Assembly: GCF_900544955.1 (NCBI RefSeq)
Contig: NZ_UQXD01000034.1
Span: forward strand, 1-27,789
DNA: 27,789 bases
Direction of reading: 5' to 3'
Origin: an uncultured Oscillibacter sp.
GTDB taxonomy: Bacteria; Bacillota; Clostridia; Oscillospirales; Oscillospiraceae
The notes beneath the pieces were generated by a model, which saw nothing but the letters and a program-made list of their open reading frames with translations, was not told the origin of the DNA and did no database searches. Position 1 is the stretch's first letter, and each line of letters starts with the position of its first letter. Both the position numbers and the translations under genes were made by a program. Below, one piece after another: positions 8,022 to 14,948 of this stretch.

Positions 8022-8198
8022 GGCGCCGGTCCCACGGCGCCCCCATGGAGCAGCCACCCTTTCCCGGGGCGGTCTTGTTCCAAAAGTGCCCGTGGCACTT
8101 TGGGAGAGCGCGGCGGTCCGCTTCGCGCTGACTGGCACACAAATTGCGTGCCAACAAGTCAAACTGGACGTCCAGCCGCGGTGTGTCCGCGACTGGAC
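8022..8198. other. Non-coding stretch with a row of short inverted repeats
   Basis: No plausible gene on either strand. Several hairpins follow one another: AAAGTGCC-CGT-GGCACTTT at 8083-8101, GGCACACAA...GTGCC near 8131-8149, CTGGACGTCCAG near 8164-8175, and CGCGG-TGTGT-CCGCG near 8177-8191. The first resembles the end of the repeat near 23058-23085 (AAAGTACC...GGCACTTTCCCG). It is probably decayed repeat sequence. Confidence 0.4.
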
Positions 8199-8563
8199 GC
8201 CCGGTTCTTCGCTTTCACCGCTTCGCGGCGGAAGGCCGCAGGACCCTTGCCAAGTCGCCCTCCCAGGCGGCTCTTTTCCACAAAGACGGCGCTTGCAAGC
8301 TGCCTTCACGGCAACTCCGCCAGATTCTGCAAAAACGCCGTCCCTCGGGACAGTACCGCTCCGCCGTTAAAGTCAAAGGTAAAGCCCGGTTCTTCGCTTC
8401 CGCCGCTCCGGCGGCAGAAGACCACAGGACTTTTGCCGAACCGCCCTCCCGGCAGCCCTTCTCCACAAGGGCGGCACCTGTCAGCCGCCCTCACGGCAGC
8501 TCCATCAGACGCTGCAAAAACGCCACCCCTTGGGGCAGCACCGCTTCGTCGTCAAAGGTAAAA
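8199..8563. repeat. Two diverged tandem copies of a ~185-bp unit covering the M20 gene 3' end
   Basis: Unit A is 8199-8383 and unit B is 8384-8563. Landmarks recur in the same order: GCCCGGTTCTTCGCTT at 8199 and 8384, TCACGGCA at 8306 and 8491, CTGCAAAAACGCC, and GTCAAAGGTAAA at the end of each. Unit B includes the last codons and stop of the M20 gene (minus strand); unit A is the diverged extra copy. Confidence 0.75.
8306..8383 (-). pseudogene. Remnant of the M20D hydrolase C-terminus
   Basis: On the minus strand this piece encodes PGFTFDFNGGAVLSRGTAFL and then QNLAELP followed by a stop. The last part of the intact gene reads PDFTFDDEAVLPQGVAFL and then QRLMELP followed by a stop. About 26 codons are kept, without start or ribosome site, so it is a non-functional fragment made by the tandem duplication described at 8199-8563. 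Confidence 0.7.
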
Positions 8564-9597
8564 TCCGGTGCATGGAGCTCCGACGCGTCCCCGGTCCCCA
8601 GGAAGAAAAACACCCCCGGCACCCGCTGCTGGTAGAAGGAGAAGTCCTCCGCCGCCAGAGCCGGCGCCTCCAACGCCGCCGGGGCGTCCGGTCCCAGGGC
8701 CCGGCAGACCGCCCCGTACAGCCCCTCGTGGTTCCACACCGCCGGATACCCCTCGTTGAGAAACACCTCCACGCCGCAGCCGCTCTCCGCCGCCAGCGCC
8801 CGTCCCAGCTCCTCCAGGCCCTCCCGGCAAAAGCGGTAGGTCTCCTCCCGGTAGGTCCGCAGGCTCCCCTCCAGCACGGTCTTGCCGCTGACGGCGTTGC
8901 GCACCGTGCCGGAGACCATTTTGCCGAACCGCAGCGCCCGGGGCTCCTCTGGCGGCAGGCGGTCCACCAGCCCATAGGCCCGCTGCAAATAGGCGGCCCC
9001 CGCCGCCAGGGCGTCCAGCCCCTCCGCCGCCCGGCTGAGGTGGACACTCCGCCCGGTGATGGTGACGGTGACCTCGTTGGCCCGGGCCATCAGGGGGCCG
9101 GGGCGGGAGGCCACCGCCCCCGCCGCCAGGCCGGGCCACAGGTGCAGCCCGAAGACCCGCTCCACCCGGTGCGCCTCCAGAATCCCCGTCTCACACAGCC
9201 GCCGGGCGCCGCCGGTGGTCTCCTCAGCGGGCTGGAAGAGGAGGAGAACGTTCCGGGGCAGGTCCCGGAGGCGGCCCGCCGCGGCCTCCGCCAGAGCCAG
9301 GGCCATGGCGGTGTGGCCGTCGTGGCCGCAGGCGTGCATCCGCCCGGGATGGCTGGAGGCATAGGGCAATCCGGTGGCCTCCGCGACGGGCAGGGCGTCC
9401 ATATCCGCCCGGAAGGCCACGGTCCCCTCCCGTCCGGCGTCGAAAAAGGCGCAGACACTGCCGGGGATGGGGGCGGAGACGGCGCAGGGTAGTCCCTCCA
9501 ACACGGAGCGGACGTAGGCGGTGGTCTCGGGAAGCTGGTCGTCCAGCTCCGGGATGCGGTGCAGGACCCGGCGGTGGCGGACGGCGGTTGGGAACAT
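8491..9597 (-). CDS. M20D metallopeptidase/amidohydrolase, probable N-acetyl-diaminopimelate deacetylase
   Basis: 368 residues. Typical M20D layout: RIPEL near the N-terminus, RADMDALP at 63-70, metal ligands in HACGHDGH at 88-95, the catalytic glutamate pair in FQPAEET (125-126), HLWP, a dimerisation insert beginning ITGRSVHLS, and AAEDFSFYQQRVPG near the end. Relatives remove acyl groups from amino acids (hippurate hydrolase, IAA-amino acid hydrolase) and include Bacillus YkuR, the N-acetyl-LL-diaminopimelate deacetylase that works with DapH. The gene diverges from the dapA-dapB-dapH operon, and DapH creates the need for such a deacetylase, so a DapL/YkuR role is the best inference; the sequence alone does not prove the substrate. 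AGGAGG lies 8 nt before the ATG at 9597. A TATATT box at 9628-9633 may be its -10, but no good -35 was found. Its 3' end is duplicated downstream. Confidence 0.85.
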   Translation of the reverse strand: MFPTAVRHRRVLHRIPELDDQLPETTAYVRSVLEGLPCAVSAPIPGSVCAFFDAGREGTVAFRADMDALPVAEATGLPYASSHPGRMHACGHDGHTAMALALAEAAAGRLRDLPRNVLLLFQPAEETTGGARRLCETGILEAHRVERVFGLHLWPGLAAGAVASRPGPLMARANEVTVTITGRSVHLSRAAEGLDALAAGAAYLQRAYGLVDRLPPEEPRALRFGKMVSGTVRNAVSGKTVLEGSLRTYREETYRFCREGLEELGRALAAESGCGVEVFLNEGYPAVWNHEGLYGAVCRALGPDAPAALEAPALAAEDFSFYQQRVPGVFFFLGTGDASELHAPDFTFDDEAVLPQGVAFLQRLMELP

Positions 9598-9728
9598 GGG
9601 CAGGACCTCCTGTTACTCGATAGCAACAATATAGCACGCCGGGGCGGGCGGGAACAGGGGAAACCCGGATTTTGTCGCATTTCACAAGAGTTTTTTCCCG
9701 GACGCCGCCAATTTTTTGAAAATTTCTC

Positions 9729-9757
9729 TTGAAACGGCGGCGGTGAGATGGTATGAT
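9729..9757 (+). promoter_or_regulatory. SigA-type promoter of the dapA operon
   Basis: TTGAAA at 9729-9734, a 17-bp spacer and TATGAT at 9752-9757. The transcript would begin just before the lysine riboswitch. Confidence 0.75.
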
Positions 9758-9767
9758 AGCCAAAAAT

Positions 9768-9930
9768 GAGATAGAGGCGCGGATGCGATGGACCCCCGGG
9801 AGCCGGCAGGCGAGGAACGGGGAGAGGGCAAATCCGCCGAACCTCTCCGACGGGCGCGGAGGAGGGGTGGGGCCGTTGGGGAACACCCGCGGGACTGTCT
9901 GCGGCGGAAACGCCGCAGGGGCGCTATCCG
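9768..9930 (+). ncRNA. Lysine riboswitch (L-box) in the dapA leader
   Basis: The leader has the landmarks of the Bacillus lysC riboswitch in order: GATAGAGGCGC at the 5' side, GCCGAAC at 9836-9842, GGACTGTC near 9892-9899, a P5-like hairpin TGCGGCG-GAAA-CGCCGCA at 9900-9917, and GGGGCGCTATC at the 3' side. GATAG (9770-9774) can pair with CTATC (9924-9928) as P1. Lysine binding should favour the terminator at 9970-10003 and so reduce dapA-dapB-dapH expression. The family was recognised from motifs; a covariance search was not run. Confidence 0.85.
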
Positions 9931-9969
9931 CTTACAGAGACTCCTTGTCTTTTTGGACGGGAATAGGCT

Positions 9970-10003
9970 GTCGGTAGGAGCGTGTCTCTACCGACTTTTT
10001 ATT
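9970..10003 (+). terminator. Riboswitch-controlled terminator before dapA
   Basis: GTCGGTAGGAG, loop CGTGT, CTCTACCGAC (one bulged G), then TTTTTATTTT. It sits between the riboswitch and the dapA ribosome site. Antiterminator pairing probably uses the 9931-9969 linker. Confidence 0.85.
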
Positions 10004-10030
10004 TTATCAAAAAGTATGGAGGGCACACAC

Positions 10031-10918
10031 ATGAAGTTCGACCATCTGAAGGGGTCCATTGTGGCCATGGTCACGCCGTTCCACGAAGACGGCAGCGTCA
10101 ATTTCGAGGTGCTGACGGAGCTGCTGGAGCGGCAGATCGCCGCCGGCACCGACGGCATCCTCACCCTGGGCACCACCGGCGAATACTCCACCATGACCCA
10201 CGAGGAGGACGCCGCCGTGGTGGCCCACACCATCCGGGTGGTAAACGGCCGGGTGCCGGTGATGGTGGGCAGCGGCTCCAACTGCACCGCCACCCAGGTG
10301 GAAAAGAGCATCCAGTACCAGGAGATGGGAGCCGACGCCCTGCTGCTGATCTCCCCCTACTACAACAAGGCCAACCCCGAGGGCATGTACCGCCACTTCG
10401 CCGAGACGGCGGACCGGGTGCAGATTCCCTGCATCCTCTACAACGTCCCCGGCCGCACCGGCTGCTCCATCCCGGTGTCCGTGGTGGAGCGGCTGAGCCG
10501 CCACTCCAACATCGCCGGCATCAAGGAGGCCTCCGGCGATATGAGCTACGCCATGCAGGTGGCCCGCTGCGTGGGGCCGGACTTCGCCCTCTACTCCGGC
10601 AACGACGACATCACCGTGCCCCTGCTCAGCGTGGGCGGCAGCGGCGTCATCTCCGTCTACGCCAACGTGATGCCCGCCATGTGCCACCAGATCGTGGCGG
10701 ACTACCTGGAGGGCCGCCAGGCCCAGGCGGTGGCCAACCACCTGCGGTATCTGGAGGTGATGAACGACCTCTTCCTGGAGGTAAACCCCATCCCCGTCAA
10801 GACCGCCATGAACCTGATGGGCCTGCGGGTGGGTCCCATGCGCCTGCCCCTGTGCGACATGGGCGCGGACCACGCCGCCGTGCTGCGCCGCGCCATGGAG
10901 GAGGCCGGTCTGCTGTGA
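10031..10918 (+). CDS. dapA: 4-hydroxy-tetrahydrodipicolinate synthase
   Basis: 295 residues, standard DapA length. A TIM-barrel enzyme of the cytoplasm that condenses pyruvate with aspartate semialdehyde, the first step committed to diaminopimelate and lysine. Seen: GTTGE from residue 47 (catalytic threonines), Tyr137 in YNVPGRT, and the Schiff-base Lys165 in AGIKEAS. The start is the ATG at 10031, with GGAGG 8 nt upstream; the frame stays open far upstream through the riboswitch, but that extension is leader RNA. It is the first gene of dapA-dapB-dapH and overlaps dapB by 4 nt, which implies translational coupling. Regulated by the lysine riboswitch in its leader. Confidence 0.97.
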   Translation: MKFDHLKGSIVAMVTPFHEDGSVNFEVLTELLERQIAAGTDGILTLGTTGEYSTMTHEEDAAVVAHTIRVVNGRVPVMVGSGSNCTATQVEKSIQYQEMGADALLLISPYYNKANPEGMYRHFAETADRVQIPCILYNVPGRTGCSIPVSVVERLSRHSNIAGIKEASGDMSYAMQVARCVGPDFALYSGNDDITVPLLSVGGSGVISVYANVMPAMCHQIVADYLEGRQAQAVANHLRYLEVMNDLFLEVNPIPVKTAMNLMGLRVGPMRLPLCDMGADHAAVLRRAMEEAGLL

Positions 10919-11634
10919 GAATGCTGCTGATCGGCCGGGGCAAAATGGGCAGGGGGATCGAGGAGACCGCCCGGGCCGCCGGGGACGAGATCATCGCCGC
11001 CCTGGGTCATGACGATCTGGACCGGCTGGGCGGGTTGGGACGGGTGGCGGACGTGGTCATCGACTTCTCCCGCCCGGAGGCCCTGGCGGAGGTGTGCGCC
11101 TACGTCCAGCGGACCAAGACCCCCCTCCTCTCCGGCACCACCGGCTATACCCCAGACCAGCTGGCCCGGCTGGAGGCCCTGGGCACCGCCGTCCCCGTGC
11201 TGTGGAGCGCCAACTACTCCCTGGGCGTGGCGGTGTTCGTCCGGGCCCTCCAGGCGGTGAGCGGCGTGTTGCAGCCGGACTTTGACATTGAGATCACCGA
11301 GACCCACCACAACCAGAAGGCGGACGCCCCCAGCGGCACCGCCAAGCTGCTGCTGGCCGCCGTTGACCCCCGGGGCGAGCTGACGGCGGTGTACGGCCGG
11401 GAGGGCAACTGCGGCCGGCGGGGGGCCCGGGAGGTGGGCATCCACGCCCTCCGGGGCGGCACCGTGGCCGGGACCCACACCGTCCACTTCTTCGGCCCCG
11501 ACGAGGAGCTGGAAATCACCCACCGGGCCGCCAGCCGCCAGATTTTCATCAACGGCGCACTGCACATGGCCCGGCTGCTGCCCGGCAGGCCCGCCGGGGT
11601 CTACGACCTGCAAAAAATTCTATTCAAAGACTAA
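10915..11634 (+). CDS. dapB: 4-hydroxy-tetrahydrodipicolinate reductase
   Basis: 239 residues from a GTG at 10915 that overlaps the dapA stop (GTGA) and has GGAGG about 10 nt upstream; an ATG two codons later is the alternative. DapB reduces the DapA product with NAD(P)H to tetrahydrodipicolinate. The N-terminal nucleotide-binding motif is GRGKMGRGIEE. The catalytic segment has EITETHHNQKADAPSGTAK with the conserved His pair at about 131-132. The protein is on the short side for DapB (usually 240-270), as is common for the clostridial short form. It is the second gene of the operon, and dapH follows after 17 nt. Confidence 0.95.
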   Translation: MRMLLIGRGKMGRGIEETARAAGDEIIAALGHDDLDRLGGLGRVADVVIDFSRPEALAEVCAYVQRTKTPLLSGTTGYTPDQLARLEALGTAVPVLWSANYSLGVAVFVRALQAVSGVLQPDFDIEITETHHNQKADAPSGTAKLLLAAVDPRGELTAVYGREGNCGRRGAREVGIHALRGGTVAGTHTVHFFGPDEELEITHRAASRQIFINGALHMARLLPGRPAGVYDLQKILFKD

Positions 11635-11651
11635 ATGGTGAGGAGACGCCT

Positions 11652-12347
11652 ATGAATGCCCAGGAGATCATCGACTATATCGCAACCTCTGAGAAAAAGA
11701 CCCCTGTCAAAGTCTACGTGAACACCACTGCCCCGGTGGACTTCGGCGCCGCCAAGGTGTTTGGCCGGGAGGGCAGCTATGTGGTGTTCGGGGACTGGAG
11801 GGACCTCCAGCCCGTTCTGGAGGCCAACGCCGCCCGCATCACGGACCTGGTGGTGGAGAACGACCGGCGCAACTCCGCCGTGCCCCTGCTGGACATGAAG
11901 CAGGTGCAGGCCCGCATTGAGCCCGGTGCCATCATCCGGGAGAAGGTGGAGATCGGCGAGGGCGCCGTCATCATGATGGGCGCCGTCATCAACATCGGCG
12001 CCGTCATCGGCAAGGGCACCATGATCGACATGGGCACCGTGCTGGGCGGCCGGGCCATGGTGGGCGACCACTGCCACATCGGCGCGGGCACCGTGCTGGC
12101 CGGCGTGGTGGAACCCGCCTCCGCCACCCCCGTCGTGGTGGAGGACAACGTGGTGATCGGCGCCAACGCCGTGGTCATCGAGGGCATCCGCATCGGCGAG
12201 GGCGCCGTGGTGGCCGCCGGCGCCGTGGTCATCGAGGACGTGCCCCCCCGGGCCGTGGTGGCGGGCAGCCCCGCCCGCATCGTCAAGATGAAGGACGAGA
12301 AGACCGAGGGCAAAACCGCCCTGGTGGACGCCCTGCGCAACCTGTGA
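11652..12347 (+). CDS. dapH: Tetrahydrodipicolinate N-acetyltransferase
   Basis: 231 residues, close to Bacillus DapH along its whole length (TPVKVYV, VVENDRRNSA, RIEPGAIIR, VIMMGA, HIGAGTVLAGVIEP-like block, VVAAGAVV). The N-terminal helical part of about 80 residues is followed by left-handed beta-helix hexapeptide repeats, then a short C-terminal helix. It transfers acetyl from acetyl-CoA to tetrahydrodipicolinate and thereby sets the pathway as the acetylase branch, which then needs an aminotransferase (PatA) and a deacetylase (DapL). Candidates for both lie in this window (17250-18389 and 8491-9597). GGTGAGGAG precedes the ATG. It is the last gene of the riboswitch-controlled operon. Confidence 0.96.
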   Translation: MNAQEIIDYIATSEKKTPVKVYVNTTAPVDFGAAKVFGREGSYVVFGDWRDLQPVLEANAARITDLVVENDRRNSAVPLLDMKQVQARIEPGAIIREKVEIGEGAVIMMGAVINIGAVIGKGTMIDMGTVLGGRAMVGDHCHIGAGTVLAGVVEPASATPVVVEDNVVIGANAVVIEGIRIGEGAVVAAGAVVIEDVPPRAVVAGSPARIVKMKDEKTEGKTALVDALRNL

Positions 12348-12353
12348 GATCGC

Positions 12354-12382
12354 TGATCCCCCCGCCTTGGGGCGGGGGATCA
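12354..12382 (+). terminator. Hairpin just after dapH
   Basis: TGATCCCCCCGCC and GGCGGGGGATCA around TTGG, with one extra C. No T-run follows. It may be an mRNA 3' end structure; a canonical terminator lies further on at 12527-12561. Confidence 0.45.
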
Positions 12383-12390
12383 AGCTGCCG

Positions 12391-12505
12391 AGCGGCGTTC
12401 GTTCGGGAAAGCTGCGGCCCGCTGCGGGCCGCACTTGCAGGCCGGAAAAACTGCTCCGCCGCGCACACGCCGCGGCAAAACAGGCACTCCTCTGCGAACC
12501 CCCGC
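12391..12505 (-). repeat. Interspersed hairpin repeat, copy 1
   Basis: Read on the minus strand it contains GCCGCGGCGTGTGCGCGGC followed by GGAGCAG, then CCGGCCTGCAAGTGCGG, then CTTTCCCGA. The same order of motifs is found in copies at 20520-20612 and 22925-23085. No reading frame is evident. It lies between dapH and the operon-end terminator. Confidence 0.6.
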
Positions 12506-12526
12506 CGGGCTGCTCCGGCGCCCCGG

Positions 12527-12561
12527 GCCCTCCGCCGCAAGGCGGGGGGCTTTCGCTTTTT
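12527..12561 (+). terminator. Rho-independent terminator of the dapA operon
   Basis: GCCCTCCGCC, loop GCAA, GGCGGGGGGC (one T-G pair), then TTTCGCTTTTT. It is about 180 nt after the dapH stop, separated from it by the repeat. Confidence 0.75.
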
Positions 12562-12615
12562 ATGGAACCTCCAAATTTGACTCCCAAATTTTGGCGGTTG
12601 GCGGACAAGTTCCGG

Positions 12616-12645
12616 TTGTCACGGCCCGGGCAACTGTGCTATGGT
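12616..12645 (+). promoter_or_regulatory. SigA-type promoter of the metallo-beta-lactamase-fold gene
   Basis: TTGTCA at 12616-12621, an 18-bp spacer and TATGGT at 12640-12645. Confidence 0.45.
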
Positions 12646-12670
12646 AAAAGCACAATAAGGGGGAGTGCGT

Positions 12671-13621
12671 ATGCTGACGCTGGATTTCATCAATGTGGGC
12701 AATGGGGACTCGATTCTCATCCGGGAGCTGCAAGGCGGCGCCCAGCGCTTCGCCATGCTGGTGGACTGCGGCCACGACAACCTGATCCGGGACGACCACC
12801 CCGCCCCCCGGGACCCCCGCTCCTGCCGCATCTATGCCGGGGACTTCCTGGCAAAGCAGGGGGTGGAGCGCCTGGACGTGCTGCTGCTGACCCATTTCCA
12901 CCGGGACCACATCGGGGGCCTGGACCGGGTGCTGGAGGCCGCCGCCGTGGACCGCCTGCTCACCCCCTACGTCCCCCCGCTGGACGCCCCGCCCCTGGAC
13001 CCGGACGGCGATCCCGCCCTGCCCAAAGCCGCCCGGAACGTGCTGCGGTGCGCGGAGCTGTACGCCGGGGCCCTGCGGCGGCACCCCGGCCGCATTCGGG
13101 AGCTGGTGGAGCTCTCCGGCGACCGCACGGAGCGCCTGGCGCTGACGGAGGACCTGCGCATGGACATCCTCTTCGGGGAGCCCGCCCTCTACCCCCGCCA
13201 GCGGGCGGTGTACGACGCGGCCTTCCGGGGGGAGCGGAACGGCTATGACCTGGTCCACTGGGGCAAATCCATGAACGTCTCCAGCCTGCGCCAGCGGCTG
13301 TACTACCACGGGCGGGAAGTCGTCCTGGGCGGCGACGCCTACGCCCACATGTGGGAGACGGACACCGCCACCCCCTGCGACATTTTGAAGGTGCCCCACC
13401 ACGCCTCCCTGTCCTCCACCACCCGGAAGCTCCTTCTGCTGCTCCGGCCCAAAACGGCGGTGGTGTGCGTGGCGGCGGACCGGCCCGACGAGCGGCCCCA
13501 CCCCTACATCCTCTCCCTGCTCCGGGAGTTCACGCCGGACCTGCGCTTCACCGACGCGGTGGACCTCCCCGGCCTGGCGGAACCGGCGTTCCACGAATCC
13601 GTCCACCTGGAGATCGACTGA
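12671..13621 (+). CDS. Metallo-beta-lactamase-fold hydrolase (ComEC C-terminal type)
   Basis: 316 residues. The opening LDFINVGNGDSILI and the metal motif HFHRDHIGG from residue 75 are typical of the metallo-beta-lactamase fold in its ComEC/Rec2-like branch, and VPHHASLSS with His243-His244 supplies later ligands. There are no membrane segments, so this is a free soluble enzyme and not the competence channel. Such proteins may be phosphodiesterases or nucleases; the substrate is unknown. The ATG at 12671 is chosen because AGGGGGAG lies 5 nt before it; the GTG at 12665 is too close to that site. It stands alone between two terminators, with its own promoter. Confidence 0.82.
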   Translation: MLTLDFINVGNGDSILIRELQGGAQRFAMLVDCGHDNLIRDDHPAPRDPRSCRIYAGDFLAKQGVERLDVLLLTHFHRDHIGGLDRVLEAAAVDRLLTPYVPPLDAPPLDPDGDPALPKAARNVLRCAELYAGALRRHPGRIRELVELSGDRTERLALTEDLRMDILFGEPALYPRQRAVYDAAFRGERNGYDLVHWGKSMNVSSLRQRLYYHGREVVLGGDAYAHMWETDTATPCDILKVPHHASLSSTTRKLLLLLRPKTAVVCVAADRPDERPHPYILSLLREFTPDLRFTDAVDLPGLAEPAFHESVHLEID

Positions 13622-13625
13622 CCCC

Positions 13626-13656
13626 GGACCGGCTTTGGCCGGTCCCTTTTCTGTTT
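13626..13656 (+). terminator. Rho-independent terminator of the hydrolase gene
   Basis: GGACCGGC, loop TTTG, GCCGGTCC, then CTTTTCTGTTT, 4 nt after the stop. Confidence 0.8.
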
Positions 13657-13681
13657 GGGAGGTCCCGGGCTAAACTCATAC

Positions 13682-13710
13682 TTGACAAGTGGGATTTCTT
13701 GTGGTATCAC
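13682..13710 (+). promoter_or_regulatory. SigA-type promoter of nifS-nifU
   Basis: TTGACA at 13682-13687, a 17-bp spacer, and TATCAC at 13705-13710 with a TGG extended -10 element. Confidence 0.65.
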
Positions 13711-13712
13711 TA

Positions 13713-13732
13713 TATCATAGTAAAAAGATAGG
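13713..13732 (+). promoter_or_regulatory. Candidate operator shared with the cysK promoter
   Basis: TATCATAGTAAAAAGATAGG, 17 of 20 identical to 6296-6315, begins 3 bp after the -10 box. It would block transcription start if bound, consistent with repression by an Rrf2 protein (inference). Confidence 0.55.
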
Positions 13733-13747
13733 AATAGGAGGAATTCT

Positions 13748-14935
13748 ATGTACGTCTATGCGGACAACGCCGCCACCACCGCCGTCAGCGAGACGGCCCT
13801 GGCCGCGATGCTCCCCTGCTTTCAGGAGGTCTATGCCAATCCCTCCAGCCTCCACAGCCCCGGCCAGCGGGCGGCGGAGAAGCTGGCGGCGGCCCGGGCG
13901 CTCTTCGCCCGGCACCTGAACGCCTCCCCCCGGGAGATCACCTTCACCTCCGGCGGCAGCGAGGCCGACAACCAGGCCCTCCGCAGCGGCGCGGCCCTGG
14001 GGGCCCGGCAGGGCAAGCGCCACCTGGTCTCCACCCGGTTTGAGCACCACGCCGTCCTCCATACCCTCCAGGCGCTGGAGAAGGAGGGCTTCGAGGTGAC
14101 GCTGCTGGACATCCCGCCCGACGGCGTGGTGACGGCGGAGCAGGTGCGCGAGGCCCTCCGGCCGGACACCTGCCTGGTCTCCGTCATGTTCGCCAACAAT
14201 GAGATCGGCACCGTGCAGCCCATCGCCGAAATCGGGGCGGTGTGCCGGGCGGCGGGGGTCCTCTTTCACACCGACGCCGTGCAGGCGGGGGGCGTCCTGC
14301 CCCTGGACGTGGAGGCCCTCCAGGTGGACCTGCTCTCCCTCTCCGCCCACAAGTTCCACGGCCCCAAGGGGGTGGGGGTGCTGTACGCCAGACGGGGCGT
14401 CCCCCTGGCCACCGTCCTCTACGGCGGCGCCCAGGAGCGGGGCAAGCGGGCCGGCACGGAGAATGTGCCGGGCATCTGCGGCGCGGCGGCGGCCTTTGAC
14501 GAGGCCTGCGTCCAGATGGAGCGGAATCGGGCCTATCTGACGCCCCTGCGGGACAAGCTGATCGCCGGCCTCACCGCCATTCCCCACACGGTCCTCAACG
14601 GGGACCCGGTCCGGCGCCTGCCGGGGAACGTGAACGTCTGCTTTGAGGGCGTGGAGGGCGAGTCCCTCCTGCTGCTGCTGGACGACCGGGGCATCGCCGC
14701 CTCCTCCGGCAGCGCCTGCACCTCCGGCTCCCTGGACCCCAGCCACGTGCTGCTGGCCCTGGGGCGGCCTCACGAGGTGGCTCACGGGTCCCTGCGCCTC
14801 AGCCTCAGCGCCTGGAACCGGCCGGAGGAGATCGACCACATTCTTAAGACCGTGCCGGAGATCATCGCCTACCTGCGGAACATGTCCCCGGTGTGGGACG
14901 AACTGGAACAGGGCCTGCGGCCCCACCTGATTTGA
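13748..14935 (+). CDS. nifS: Cysteine desulfurase
   Basis: 395 residues, group I NifS/IscS type. PLP enzyme that takes sulfur from cysteine, leaving alanine, and passes the persulfide to a scaffold for Fe-S cluster building. Seen: YADNAATT at the N-terminus, TSGGSEADN, the PLP lysine Lys202 in SAHKFHGPKG, AGTENVPG, and the catalytic Cys324 in SSGSACTSG. The ATG at 13748 follows AGGAGG. NifU follows after 13 nt, so the two form an operon. The promoter carries the motif found at cysK, linking cysteine formation with its use. In clostridia this two-gene unit often serves as the general Fe-S system despite the nif names; nothing here points to nitrogen fixation. Confidence 0.95.
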   Translation: MYVYADNAATTAVSETALAAMLPCFQEVYANPSSLHSPGQRAAEKLAAARALFARHLNASPREITFTSGGSEADNQALRSGAALGARQGKRHLVSTRFEHHAVLHTLQALEKEGFEVTLLDIPPDGVVTAEQVREALRPDTCLVSVMFANNEIGTVQPIAEIGAVCRAAGVLFHTDAVQAGGVLPLDVEALQVDLLSLSAHKFHGPKGVGVLYARRGVPLATVLYGGAQERGKRAGTENVPGICGAAAAFDEACVQMERNRAYLTPLRDKLIAGLTAIPHTVLNGDPVRRLPGNVNVCFEGVEGESLLLLLDDRGIAASSGSACTSGSLDPSHVLLALGRPHEVAHGSLRLSLSAWNRPEEIDHILKTVPEIIAYLRNMSPVWDELEQGLRPHLI

Positions 14936-14948
14936 AAGGAGTATCCCT

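Noticed and set aside
8020..8635. Overlapping short plus-strand frames after the yfcE-like gene
   Set aside because: They begin inside the terminator or hairpins, lack ribosome sites, and their similarity to each other comes from the tandem duplication of antisense M20 sequence.
9788..10030. N-terminal extension of dapA through the leader
   Set aside because: The stretch matches the lysine riboswitch and terminator; dapA has a proper ribosome site and the family-typical start at 10031.
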